From Helopsaltes ochotensis (taxonomy: Eukaryota > Chordata > Aves > Passeriformes > Locustellidae), in the NCBI GenBank assembly GCA_013400155.1, contig VXBM01000022.1:2177679-2241678 (forward strand): DNA of 64,000 bases, read 5' to 3'. Shown in pieces: positions 37,510-50,161 of this stretch. Under the pieces are notes generated by a model. That model did no database searches, was not told the DNA's origin, and was given only the letters and a program-made list of their open reading frames with translations. The translations under genes and the position numbers were made by a program. Numbering within the stretch: the stretch's first letter is position 1; the number at the start of each line of letters is the position of its first letter.

Positions 37510-40500
37510 GTGAGTTTGGATTTCTTTTGCCTGTGATATTTACATAATAGTAGCACAGAAATGATACATTTTCTTGCAAGTTAGCAGCCATTCCTGCTTC
37601 ATTCAGCACTGCCGAAAGTTCTTTTGTATGTGTAATGTACATAAAGACTAACTTAAATGATCATTTATTTATAAGGTTATGAAAACAACATCAAATACCA
37701 GATGGATGGTTACCCATGCAGACTGAATTCCCCATTCTGGTACATGTGCAATGAAGTGCAGTCTTTAATTATTTGATCATGAAGTTAGTAATGTTTTTTC
37801 TGAGCCATGGTGAATGCTGCTAATTTCATAAGTGGGTCTTAAGTGTTCTGTTTTCTCCTTCCAAGCTGCAGTTTGGCTCTGTGTGTTGTTAGTGTCACAC
37901 TATGCAGCTCTGAGGACAGTGTTATTTATTCATGAAAAACCTATCACTGAAAAGTGAAACCTCAAGTAATGAATCCATAATTAACTGAACTCCCTCTGAG
38001 ATGGGGACTGACTGTATTCTTTGTAGGCAGGGGAGCTACCAATGGTAGTTACAAGTCAGTAAGCTACAAACCTGCAGACTTGAAACACTGACCAGTAGCT
38101 ATTTTGGAGATGGCAGAAGGGGCAGCTCTTGCACATTAGGCAACGTACTTGTTTCAAATATGTAAAATGCTCAAGTTCAGACGTAGCAGTGAATGCCCAG
38201 TATTTCTTTCAGTGATATTCCCAGGATGCAGATTAGGAGCACAGTTCTTAATCTGCATGAGGTGATTTATATACCTCACCTGAGGTAGCAAGTCTGTGAC
38301 AAAAGGAGGAATGGAGCCCTACAGCTCTGGGCAGATAATGGTAGAAGTACCTCGCAGTATACTTTATTTCTTACACTTCATATTCCAGCTCCCACAAAAA
38401 AAAAAATGGAAGAGATGAATCCAGCAAGATACACAGTTAAGGATGCAAATTAAGGATAGAGGTGTTAAATGCACAAAATGAAATCCCAGATCAGAATGAG
38501 ACACCTGTAGAGTGTGCTTTAGGCAGCTTAGATGAATGGTCCAGGAACTTGCCTAGTGAAAAGGAAAATTCTTGTTAAATGTCAGTGGGAAATTAATGTA
38601 AAAAGGAAAGTGACTTTCTGGAGCTGACGCACTTGCATCAGGAGCAGTAGTGCAAGTGTGTTTGCCATCTTAGAATCCAGGACTCAGCTCCATCTTCTCT
38701 TGAAACTGGACCACTTGTGAGTATTTTTTTGAATACACTGAGCAGAGTTCACCATAATAATGCAGGTTCTCATCCTAAATATCTACTGATGGCAAGTGGT
38801 GTGTAACTTTGTTTTCTGACTTTTGCTGAGGCTTTTCAGGCACACAACTCTCAATCTCCAGAATCACTAGAATCCCAGACAGAGGTGTTGAAAAAGAGCT
38901 TGTCAAAAAAACAGCCATTGTACAGCAAGAAGTGTGAGAAAGAGGGATGAGGAAGAAGGACTTGGTTTAGCAGTCTTCTGGTCAGCTGGGAGAATGTTGA
39001 TTTCAAAACCATTGCTTTCCAGCCAGCTCTGCTGATTCTTCATGAATTTTGTTACACAAGCACTGTGGGACAAATACTGAAATGTTTTTGGGACAGACAT
39101 TGGAATTCGAAGTTCTGGCATTAATAGACAAGAAAAATAAAATTTTGAATTTCCCATTCAAATATCACACATCATAATTATGGCAAATTTTGGAGCTTAC
39201 TATGGGCTGCTGAATGTGTTTTGTGATTTTTAGATAGGACTGTGGGGAACACATACTCTATGAAGCATTCTTCTGCTGATGTCAATGTGTATGGATGGTT
39301 GTATGCAGAACACTTGGTTTGGGGACTTGGGTGGTCTGTCTAGTCCTAGATTTCTTATGCAAAGTGAGAAACAGAGCTTTGATTAGTAAATGACTTACTT
39401 TTCCACTAGAGATAAAATTGTCTGAAATTTATAAGCAAAATAGAAAATTGTTGAAATTAAGTACAATGTGGATCTTGAGAGGCAGCAATTACAGGGAGAT
39501 CCAAAGTCATCTGTTATTAGACACTTGAAAAACAGAAAACATTCTTCAACAGGAATGTTTTGTTAAAATGAAAGGACTGGATGCAAGACAAAGGAGGTGT
39601 AAAGATGGAATTTCATCTTAGAGAGTTTCAACTCAGATCAGTGCATTCTGTGTTTTCCACATACAGACACTGAGCCAAATCCTCAGAACTGAATTTAGAT
39701 GCCTCTAGAGCTCTTCATTTTAAGCAAGCAGAGCTGAGAATTAGCAAGTCTCTAGATGAAATATTAAAGCAGCAGTAACTCTAGGTCACAGCTTCAGTAC
39801 ACTGGGAGCAAGATTGGGGTCAAGTCAGCTTTGCAGCTGCTTCTCTTCGACTGGCTTGGAGCTATTTATTTCTGATGAATGCATATCCTCCATTTCTTCA
39901 TAGAAGACATAAACAGTACACTTATGAGGAGGTTTGAAGAACATGAATCTGTCATTGAGGGTTTCTTTGTGATTGATGAGGAAGGAGATGAATTTCTTCA
40001 TCCTAAAAAGAGTACGAAGAATATGTTGGCTAGAGGCTGCTGAATCTAGCATCAGGGAACAGAGGGCGGAGGCCCTGTTTGTGTTTGAAAGATTGAAAAC
40101 AGGTTTCTCAAGACATGGAACATGATGGAAATGAAGTGTTAAGAGGTTCATGACTCCATCTGGGAAATATGATTGGGATGTAGTGAGTCTTTGCCTCTTC
40201 GAAAAAATAAAATATTTGAGAGTGTTTAATTTATTGCATATATGAGGCCATCTTGAGGACATTACTGATGGATTAGATTGTCTTGCTTGAATTTTGTGTA
40301 AGAAAAGACTGAGATTCTACTTAAAGCACCTTAATGGAAGGAAAATGAGCTGCTGGTGACTTAAATAAGAGCTTGATTTTATGGTAATATACACTGCTGA
40401 TAGGAAAATCATATTTCTTAAAATTATGTTGAAGGTATTTAAAACGAGGGGCTTTTTAAAAAATTGATTTTAAAAACTGTTTAATGTAAAGAGTATTTTA

Positions 40501-40788
40501 ATTTTAAAAAACTGGGTAGGAATTTCTGTTACTTCTGTGATTGATTTTGAGACAGAATTTTTTTTGCTGGCTTTGCTGCTTGAATGTAATTCATTCAGTT
40601 GAGTTGAATTAAGGAGAATTATAAACCTGTTGTTTCCATGGAAGCATGTAATGGAGTCATACATAGGTGTTGCTTTTGCTTGTACTTCTGATGATAATTG
40701 TTTATTATATTTTGCTATAGAAACCAGCAGCTGTCACTGTTTGTATATGTTCAGTTAACTTGTGATCTCATTTTGATTAGTATATTGT

Positions 40789-40824
40789 TGGAATAATTCC
40801 AGTGTGGTCAACAGAATTATTCCA
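40789..40824. repeat. Perfect 11-bp inverted repeat
   Basis: tggaataattc (40789-40799) and gaattattcca (40814-40824) are exact reverse complements with a 14-base spacer. Each arm contains the near-palindrome gaataattc, so the site also pairs with itself locally. No known element is associated. Confidence 0.8.
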
Positions 40825-43429
40825 GTTTTATTATTGTTTATACAGAGCATGATATGGTCTGTAAGGGAACTAGATTGCTTTTACTGTCCCCAAGGAGAAA
40901 GTCTACAGTACTCGTTGTTTTATTTGTGGTGCTGATTATGTTAGCAGGATTTTAAGTAGTTTGTTCTAAATGAGGTTGGAGAATTTAGTATGTGCAGAGG
41001 CGAAAGGCCATGATGGTGTCTGTGAGTAATCTTTAGTATCCCTTCATGTTGAATTTTCCTTGTGGACAGTGTTGCAAGCCAGTAGTGGTGATGAGCAAGG
41101 GTAGCCTTTTGTGCCACGTGCTTTCCATCTGCTCTTTTCAGATTCCCTCATCATTACAATGGAAGAAAACAGGAATGTGCTAGGTTTGCGTTTTGCGTTT
41201 TTCATTGATTGAAAACAGAGAGGATGTGAAGGGTATGCAAAGGCACTTCCTTCTCTGCTTTGTGGGCAGCTGAATCAGTGACTGCACCACTGAATTCAGA
41301 AGCAGGCCAACAGTCATTTTTCTTAACTGGGTCACTGGAGTATCCAGATGAAAATGAACCAATTGAAATAAATTGTCAAATTAATTGGAGCTTCCTGGGA
41401 TTGTTCTGGAGAACATTTGGTGCAACAAGCTTTAATTGAAGGGAGTTGTATGTTTATGAAAGAGAAGGGTGGCAGGCAAAAGGTATGCTAGTGGAAGTTC
41501 TTAATTGCTTCCTCCGTCAGAGAGATGAAAGAAACCTCATTCTAGAGTGTATTTATCTCCTGCCCCATGGGATGCATTCCCTCGAAGATTCCTTTGTGTT
41601 ACTATTCAGTATATATTTCTGAGACACAGGGGAATTGCAACTTGCTCTATGCTCAGCAACTTTGTTCAGAATTGAGTGAGGTTTAGGGAGAGAAGAGATT
41701 ATCCAGGTCTTCCTTAAGACTGGAGAAGAATAGAAAGAAAAACAGGGATCAGAAAAGTATATTTTCTAGTATCAGTCATATCTGCTGAGAAATTACTCTT
41801 CAGATCACGATAAAGGACCTAGAAGTCTGCTTCTACATTATTTAGCTCTGAGAAACTTAATAAGGGTATTTCAGTTGAATGTGTTTGTGTGTTTGTCTTG
41901 GTGCTCACCTGCAGTCACTAAATGCGTATTTTATGCCACAGAATTCACCTAAGCAGCTTACATTGTCAAGAGTGCTGCATGTGTATCCACTGGTTGCATG
42001 AAAAGTTCTGTAAACAGTTAGGCTGCCCTAAGCATCTGAAATAGTTTAAGAGGTTATGTCACTTGAAGGGTTTGAAAGGGTACTCAACCACACTAAATCA
42101 ATTTTAATGATATGGGTAGGTTGGGTTTTTATCTTCTTCTGATCAGTTGCTGGTATGATAGTTCTGCAAATCTAGCCTACTTTGTTGACAATTTCTTTTG
42201 TTAGCTTTAAATAAGTATTTCTATTCAATATTCTATTGAATTCTGTATTGTTCTGTGCATTGCTGATTGCTTCTTCAGTAAGACAAATACGTAGGCAGAA
42301 GAGTGTTCTGCACCTCAAATTATCAAGTTCTGTGAAACAGAGAGAGTAATTATTCCTAATAAAGATGTTATGATGTTGACCTTAACAACACAATTTCTGC
42401 AGCTACTTGCATTGACAGCTACTGTCTGTCTCTCTCAAATGCTTCTGTGCTTGAGGCAAGGATTAGTGAGTCAGACTCTGGCTTGTGTTACACAAGTCAG
42501 GTTAGGCAGTCTGCTCTGCCTCGAGTGGGATTCTAGTTTTATTAACATCTGTAGCAATTGTTTAAAGTACATTTTTTAAAATTTGAAGGGAAAGCTCTTA
42601 GTTCAATGAGACCAAGTGTTATCTCATAGATTTTGCTATTCTTTACTGCTACTATACTTTTACATATATTTTGCTACTCTTGTGAATGGTGACATTTGCC
42701 AGTCTCCACCATAAAGTGGTATCGTCAGTTAAGTCTTTTTCTGATACACAAGCACTGAGATAATGGCAAGTGATAAATGCTGATTCTAACATTTTCATAT
42801 CTCTGTATATTCAATTACAGTTTGTTTTGTCACAGATTCACATGGTATGGTAAAGTGGGTAGAGCGAGTTGGAATATCCCTCATTTCAGTGGGCTCTTAA
42901 AAGGGAACTTCCGTGATTCCCCTAATGATGTTTGTCCGTTCCTTTATCTTCACAAAACTCAGACCACTCACTTTTAGTCATGAGTGTGATTCTGCCCATA
43001 ACTCTCAAAAGCTAGAAATTTGGTGACTACTGCCTATACTGACAATAATGTTTCTCATATTAATTACGTGTTTCCAGCATTACCATTCTGTTAAGATAGA
43101 ATATAGTCAGTCACGTAGTCTTGGTGGGAGCCCTGGTAACTGGACTCCTTTTTGTCCACCATCTTGCATCACTCTATATTCAGAGACTTGTGTAGTACTT
43201 TATTTATGGGAATCCATCTCTCTGGAATCTCCTGGCTCATTTATGAGCTCGTAAATAATTTCCTCATTTTAATTTCACTTAAAAATCCACTTCTAAAAAT
43301 ACATCAGTTTCTGAAAAAAGTACTTTGGGATGTTCTTTCAAGGATTAATTCTGCTTCTGTCTACTGCTTTTGCCACCTCTTAGTGGCCACTTTTACTTTC
43401 AGGGAGAATTAGATGTATTTAATGCATTT

Positions 43430-43535
43430 TCCTGAGCAGGTTGTTTCTAGTAGAAGGTATCCCTGTCCTCAGCAGGGGGGTTGGAACTAGATGGTAAGGT
43501 TCTTTCTAATCCAGAACATTCCGTGAATCTGTGAT
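43430..43535 (+). mobile_element. CR1 LINE 3' tail fragment, sense
   Basis: About 105 bp: cctgagcaggttgtttctag, aaggtatccctgtcctcagc, ggggggttggaactagatgg, then the diverged end ttccgtgaatctgtgatg. This matches the last 100 bp of CR1 in the + direction. Heavily 5'-truncated. Confidence 0.9.
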
Positions 43536-43600
43536 GCAATTACAGGATTTTTTTTGAGCTGGACTATAAGTAATGACTTCATTTTCATGCTTTATAAAGT

Positions 43601-43697
43601 TACTATAAATATATAGTATATTATAGTATGTTATATATGGTATAATATAGTATATTATAGTATATAGTATATTATAGTATATTATATACTATAATAT
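43601..43697. repeat. AT-rich tatag/tatat array with palindrome
   Basis: Nearly 100 bp composed of tatagta, tattata and tatatgg words. At its right end 43669-43682 and 43684-43697 are exact reverse complements around a single T, a 14-bp-arm palindrome made only of A/T plus one G-C pair. A low-complexity, cruciform-prone array. Confidence 0.9.
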
Positions 43698-46600
43698 TTG
43701 ATGTAACAAGCATAATTTAGCACTCTTACCAGTTTTATATAAATGATTGTTCAGTAGTAAGTATAAAATCTGGAACAACTTGTGCTCTTTTGGGTTCATG
43801 CCACATCTGTCTTTAAAATTCCCTTTCTTTCTGAAATACATGGATTTTTACAGCATAGTCCAAATAACAGCATTTTCATAATTGTATTCCTTAAAGAACT
43901 TGTCATAGTCTAAAGGCTTTAATCCTCCAATTAAGAGAGAGCAAAAAAGTTGCATATTCTAACATATTTCCTTAGACTTTGCATATTTATTAAGATATTT
44001 TCCATTTCATTTACTCATTGTTAATCCTACATTGAAGAGAAGTCATGTTATCTTTGAATATTATGCAGCACTATGCCCAAAATCAAATTCAAAATGGAAT
44101 GTTGGCAAATTATAAACCCATGCCATCCCAGAGTTAGTGTAAACTGGATCTGGGTCTCCTTTCTGATACTCTGAAGTTGTCAAATTTCCTGAATTCCACA
44201 TGTGAGGAAAATGCAATGATCTCATTCTAATCATTTGCAAGCTTCAAAACAACAGGATCTGACTGATTTGGTTTCTTACCTGTTGTCCTCTCTGAGCTGT
44301 AAAAGAGTAGCTGTAGAGCTGCTTCCAAACAAAACAGTGATTATTTATCAAAGGGAATGCAGCACTTAAAGGAAGTAACGAATTCACACAATCCTACTTT
44401 TGCTATAATTAAGCAGAACTTTAAGTCATGTAGGTCCAATGTATTTTAGATAATTTTCCTACTCCAAGAGCTATAATGTGTTTACATCACATGAATCCCA
44501 CTCACAATGAGACAGTGGTGGAATGCACTCTTAGGAGTAGGAGTTAGACAAATTTTTAGGCATATGCCTTGATAAGAGAGCCTAACTTAGTCTGCTGACA
44601 GTGTTTCTGCCCTTCTGTCCTTGCCAGGTGAGCTGGCCAGGAGAACAATTTAATAATTAGTGTATCTAATTAGACATCAGAAGGTCAACATGGAATGACA
44701 TGTTGCAAATGCTTCAAGCCCAGGGTGAGCTGCAGTCAGATCTTAGACATCTGAAAGGTCATCTGCAGACAAAGAAGCACACAGAAATTGAGGTTTCTGT
44801 TTTTCTACTCAGAAATGGCTTGGAGTTTTACGTTCCCTACCTTGTTCAGTGTTGGGGGTTAGATTTTTCAAACCAAGACATTCGGTTAACAGATTACGGG
44901 TCATATACCAGAAAGCAGTTTATGCAAAGAACTTGTGAAAATGCCAGTGCTATCCATACTGTGTGCTTGGTCCTTTAGTTTTGGTGGACACTTGCACCTG
45001 AAAGGTAGCAGCATTAGTCATTCTTTTTTCTGGGAAACAGTTTTCCATTTCAGATACCCACTGCAGGAATATATGCATTAAGAATTAAGGTTGTAACAGT
45101 TTCTCTGTTGGCATCGAATTGCCATTGTTTTCTCATTTTTTCTTTATTTTGAGATAAAGTCACACTTCCTTTTTATGAATGCATTCAGTTGAATACATTG
45201 ATCTGACAAATGTTACTGTTTGTGGAGAAGATAGGAGTACAAGCAGCAATGAACGATTCTATGCCCTGCCCGTAACACTTGTGACCATGCATACAGCCAT
45301 AATGCAAATGAAGAATAAATGTGTCAACAGCAGGTTATATAGAACATTTTTCATTTGTCCACCTTTGTATTCCCTTGAGTCCTGGGGTCTAGTTGTAGGC
45401 ATAAGGTGCAGGTTATAGTGGGTTTCTACACAAATAATGTTTCTTGGTTAATTAATTCATTATACTAATGTCACAGGGAGAATAATGGATGCAGACATTA
45501 AAGCTACATTCCTTGAAGGTGTTTAAAAAATTAGATCTACATGAAAATGCCAATAACTGAAATAGTGTCACTTAGGGAATCTTCTCCAATAAATGTCCTT
45601 TGGGAGATGAAACTTGTTCCTCTCCCAACAAATCAGATGTGGATTTCTTTGCACCATAAGGCATTTTTTCCAATCATCATTTTTTCATATCGTTCACAAA
45701 ACCAGTGAACCTACACCCTGTAATGTGAATTGAAGTGAGTCTGGGAATAGGGTCCTTCTGGAACTAGTGCTTCAGATATAGTCAGATTGTATCAGACTTA
45801 TTTCCAGAACTTTTCTGCAAATTTATATTACCCAAAATATTATTTATCTAAAAAAATTACAACTGAATTATCTGCAAAAGCTACCTTTTTCTGTATATTT
45901 GCAGTATACCTAATGACTCTTTCAAAGAAAAGCAGCTCCACTTTCTACACCTGTACCTATTTTCCCCCAAACGTGCAGAGGGGTTGGAACAGAGTATGTA
46001 CTAACCCAGCTCCAGGTATGACATTGATAGCTAGGGAGTATTTTGACCAATACAAGTTCTAAGTAAAATCCTTGTGAACATAGATTTGACGTATGTTCAA
46101 CAGCCATTTGAATGTCCTCATGTTGTAAGGAAGGAATACAAATATAGCCATGTGGTGTTTGTTTTCACACGGTGTGAAAATGAATTTAGCTCAGTAGAAC
46201 ACTTCTCTTCAATGCCAGCCAAGAAATCTAACTAACTGGAATTTTACAATGGCATTTTTAGTCCTAAGTAGTGTATATGAGAAATGCTGTAGTGGCTCTG
46301 TGGCTCAGGAAATCTTGAGTGCTGAATTTGATGGCTGTCTCCTGAGGTCTGAAGGTGTGGAGAAAAATGATAGCAGAGCCTTCATCTTGTCTTCAACTGC
46401 AGTGCTTGCCACTCAAAAGTATTTCTCAGATTACAGTAAAGAAGTAAAAATAATTAAAATTTATAAGCCAAATGATTTGCCAGACACTGGTCTGTAACTG
46501 CAGAAAATCAATCTCTGGGTGCAAAGGGATGTCTGTGCCTTTTAAACTGAAGGCCAGATTAGAGCTCAATGATGTACAGATCTGGGGAACTCCAGGGTGT

Positions 46601-47203
46601 GTTTTTCGTCTTGTGTTCAGGAATAATGTGCCCATCTTTACATTTCTGTGTGGCGTATGAGCCAGCTCCCCCTCCGTCTGCTGGGAAGAGGAGCAAGCTC
46701 AGTCTGCTCTCCACTGGTCCTCAGCATGACCCACCTGTGTGGCAGTTTTTTTCTTCCCCAGTGTTTGCTTTCATTATGAGACCTGAAGGATGACCTGTCA
46801 TAATATTCTTCCATCCAAGTGGCTTCACTTTCTGGCAATTTTCTCAGTAAATAATTTTTTACTTTGACTGGACATTATTTGCAGTGACAACTAGACACTC
46901 TACATCCAGATATGACAGAGAAATGAGTTTGTGTCTTCTTTTTTTTTTTTTAATAGAAACATGCTGTCATTTATGCACAGTCAGTGTTCAAATAGCTGAG
47001 TGGTCACTTAGAGGTGTTTTATTTTTGAGGCTACAGTATTAACTGAGTTCAATATTACTGGGCTGGACTTCTTAATGCTCGACCTTTCCCAGATGAAACC
47101 TTTAACACTTTTCGGTTTGGAGGCCTGGCAGTCCAGACAGTGACCTTTATTCCTCTGCTGTCTGAGACAGGCTTTATCACTCTGACAGAACCTAATTAAA
47201 ATA

Positions 47204-47220
47204 GGAAAAAAAAAAAAAAA
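47204..47220. repeat. Poly-A run
   Basis: An uninterrupted adenine run after taattaaaatagg. The bases before it show no retrotransposon that I recognise and I see no target duplication, so I do not call a retrocopy. Confidence 0.8.
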
Positions 47221-48864
47221 TCAGTGAGTGATGTCAGTGAGAGGCGGAGAACCAGAATAAGCTTTTACTGGCCAGAGTACATCTATAACTAGCTGCAGCT
47301 CTTCCCTTTTCTTCACTGATGGAGGGAATGTTATTTTGCCAGCCGTTATTCATTCTCAATGAGCAGGGATAATCTTTCTTAATCCCTTAGAGGGGTTTCT
47401 TTGCAAGATGTTCATTCTGAACTTTAAATCACATTTATGTAGAGCCAGATTCTGTCATGCTCTTTCCTGCCAAATAGTAGCTTTCTCTCTTAAAAATCCA
47501 ATAGTGAGTAAGGACAAGAATGAAGAGAAGTAGACTTAATGACGGATCTTTAACTAATGAATCCAACTGTGTGAATTTTTACCTGCACTTACATCTTTTC
47601 ACAAATAGGGATTTAAACTTTATATTTTATTCTCAAACCCTTCCACTTAACCTACATGAGCATCAAGATCTGTGGTCTTTTTTATTTTGTTTTAAATGGA
47701 GGAGAAAAGCTTGCAAACTGTAGTTTTGTTTGTGCTCTTTTTCACAGGTTCAGCTCATACCAATGAAACTGTGAGGTTATGGCCATTCCCATGCCAGTAA
47801 CATGAAAAGTTCACTGGCCTCTTTCAGCTTCTCTCTCAGTGATCCTGATTCTCACCAGAAATTTATATAATCAGTTAAACAAAACATTGCCATTCTTGCT
47901 TTCATCTTCTAAGAATCCTCAAACTGCAGCAAAGTCAATGCTCTTCCAGACAGACAAATTTAGTCTTAAGGTTAGAATAGTTCTTCCCATTAGCTTATAC
48001 CAGACCATTTCACAAGAAAGAAATTCCCTGTGCTTTTCTTCTCTGTATACCTGTTAAGCTCTCTTTCTTAACAGAGTGAAGAAGCTCCAGTGCATTACCT
48101 GTTTCTCATTTTTTGAAGTGCTTGGTGAATATCCATCCCTCTTGTTCCAATCCTTTTTACTTACATCTTATCTGTTTGTGAGATTTAAGATCTCCTGGTT
48201 CCCATCAGTTTTGCTGTTTACATCTTGAAAGGTAGGTGTATTAAGTGTCAGAATTTTCAGATCTGGCTTATTATTTTCAAATAGAACAAGGCTTACCTTG
48301 AATCATATTCTTTACTTGCCACGTTACAGTATTTCTGTTCTCATAAACCCTATCAGAGAGATTGTAAATTTTAGTATTTCCCTGCAAGTTCCTGGGAAGC
48401 AGTGGTAATATCAGCTACTCCAATTTTTCACTGTTAGGGACCTTTTTGTGCTGAATCTACATCACAAAGGCAGTTAAATAATTATGAAGGAGACACAAGG
48501 AAGCAAGGATCTTTTGACACTTCAGTGCTTTAGAGAATCTGGCAATAAAAAATACTGTTTAATCAATTCTGCAGTAAAAAACATGGATGCTTCTTATAAG
48601 TGTGACTTTAAAAATGAGGTGCAATTGAGTATCAGCTTCAGCCATTTGAATCTATGCAGATATTGAAACTGGGGATATCTAAATATAAATTGCTGGTATC
48701 TCTCAATGGCTCATTCATAATGTAATGGCACTTCCATGTGAAAAAGTTAGATTATTTTAACATTCTATTTCATTCAGTTTGTCATGCAAGATGTACTCCT
48801 TATTTATGGTGTTTGATTTGCATAAGCTTTACCTTTCCTATTGTTGCTCTCTTCTGTTTCTCTT

Positions 48865-49409
48865 NNNNNNNNNNNNNNNNNNNNNNNNNNNNNNNNNNNN
48901 NNNNNNNNNNNNNNNNNNNNNNNNNNNNNNNNNNNNNNNNNNNNNNNNNNNNNNNNNNNNNNNNNNNNNNNNNNNNNNNNNNNNNNNNNNNNNNNNNNNN
49001 NNNNNNNNNNNNNNNNNNNNNNNNNNNNNNNNNNNNNNNNNNNNNNNNNNNNNNNNNNNNNNNNNNNNNNNNNNNNNNNNNNNNNNNNNNNNNNNNNNNN
49101 NNNNNNNNNNNNNNNNNNNNNNNNNNNNNNNNNNNNNNNNNNNNNNNNNNNNNNNNNNNNNNNNNNNNNNNNNNNNNNNNNNNNNNNNNNNNNNNNNNNN
49201 NNNNNNNNNNNNNNNNNNNNNNNNNNNNNNNNNNNNNNNNNNNNNNNNNNNNNNNNNNNNNNNNNNNNNNNNNNNNNNNNNNNNNNNNNNNNNNNNNNNN
49301 NNNNNNNNNNNNNNNNNNNNNNNNNNNNNNNNNNNNNNNNNNNNNNNNNNNNNNNNNNNNNNNNNNNNNNNNNNNNNNNNNNNNNNNNNNNNNNNNNNNN
49401 NNNNNNNNN
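48865..49409. other. Assembly gap (545 N)
   Basis: Ns throughout. The left flank is pyrimidine-rich (ctctcttctgtttctctt) and the right flank is the CCTTT array, so the missing sequence is probably more of the same microsatellite. Long open frames reported through the Ns are artefacts. Confidence 0.98.
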
Positions 49410-49498
49410 TCCTTTCCTTTCCTTTCCTTTCCTTTCCTTTCCTTTCCTTTCCTTTCCTTTCCTTTCCTTTCCTTTCCTTTCCTTTCCTTTCCTTTCCT
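49410..49498 (+). repeat. (CCTTT)n pentanucleotide microsatellite
   Basis: About 17 to 18 perfect CCTTT units, continuing as a degenerate pyrimidine tract (ctctcctcctctctcctctc) and a T run to about 49540. The strand is pure pyrimidine for over 130 bases, so triplex or slipped structures are plausible, which also fits the adjoining gap. Confidence 0.97.
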
Positions 49499-50046
49499 CT
49501 CCTCCTCTCTCCTCTCCTTCCCTCTCCTCTTTTTTTTTTTATGTTGGCCACAATTGTGTTCTAAAGTATTTGCAATTATAAATCCTGGTATCACATACTT
49601 GATAATGTGGTTGCATATATGTAAGTTTCTCTTATTTTATTTTATTGTGGTCTTCCAATGTATTTTCTGTTTTTCCACTAATATACCAGGGAGGTGCTGG
49701 ATTATGTACTACTGATAAACTGGAGCTACACTGGTGAAGATTCTTTCCCAGAACAATAGCTCTTTTTCACTTCAAAAAATCTTGTTCATTGAAGGAGAGT
49801 TATGTATTCAGATAGCTGGGTTGGATTTGACTAATTACATCCTATACAAGCGTGTCTTGACAAGAACCTGACCTAATATCCATTATGAGCTCAGAAATTT
49901 CTGAGATAATAGTGAACTCCGGGAAAGAACTAAGAGCAAAGGGAGCTGGGGAGTTTTAACTTGGTATTGTCTATTTCAGTGCATTTTGAACAAGAAACCC
50001 TTCTCCATTTTATTAATCTAACCCTTTCATATGTTATTGATTGTAG

Positions 50047-50161
50047 TTGATGAAGGAGTTTCCTCTGCTCAGCATGTTCAACATCCACGAAAACCTGCTA
50101 GAGGCTTTGCTGGAACTGCAAGCATATGCAGATGTCCAGGCAGTCTTAGCAAAGTATGATG
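50047..50161 (+). CDS. ST7: ST7 coding exon H (about residues 299-336)
   Basis: The 115-nt exon lies between ttattgattgtag and gtaagt. It begins on a codon boundary (TTG) and leaves one G of a split aspartate codon. It encodes [20 protein letters not shown] then [18 protein letters not shown]. Repeated leucine-rich helices ([21 protein letters not shown]) continue the TPR-like region begun in exons E to G. The sequence agrees fully with mammalian ST7 as I recall it; PLLSMFN is the ST7 form. The upstream intron contains an assembly gap but the exon itself is complete. Confidence 0.97.

Larger units (their letters stand above)
37510..50046 (+). other. ST7 intron G-H (12,537 bp)
   Basis: The largest intron fully contained in the window. 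Donor gtgagt, acceptor atatgttattgattgtag, which has a weak pyrimidine tract. It includes an 11-bp inverted repeat (40789-40824), a CR1 tail (43430-43535), an AT palindrome array (43601-43697), an A-run near 47205-47220, and a 545-N gap followed by a CCTTT array. One 145-codon minus-strand open frame at 39825-40262 has no recognised content. No exon was found. Confidence 0.8.

Noticed and set aside
47204..47220. Poly-A tail of a processed pseudogene
   Set aside because: No recognisable coding sequence upstream and no target-site duplication.
49410..49498. CRISPR-like array
   Set aside because: It is a uniform 5-bp microsatellite without spacers, in vertebrate nuclear DNA.
48738..49715. Open frames of 240 to 325 codons on both strands
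   Set aside because: Most codons are Ns from the assembly gap and the rest is translated CCTTT microsatellite.
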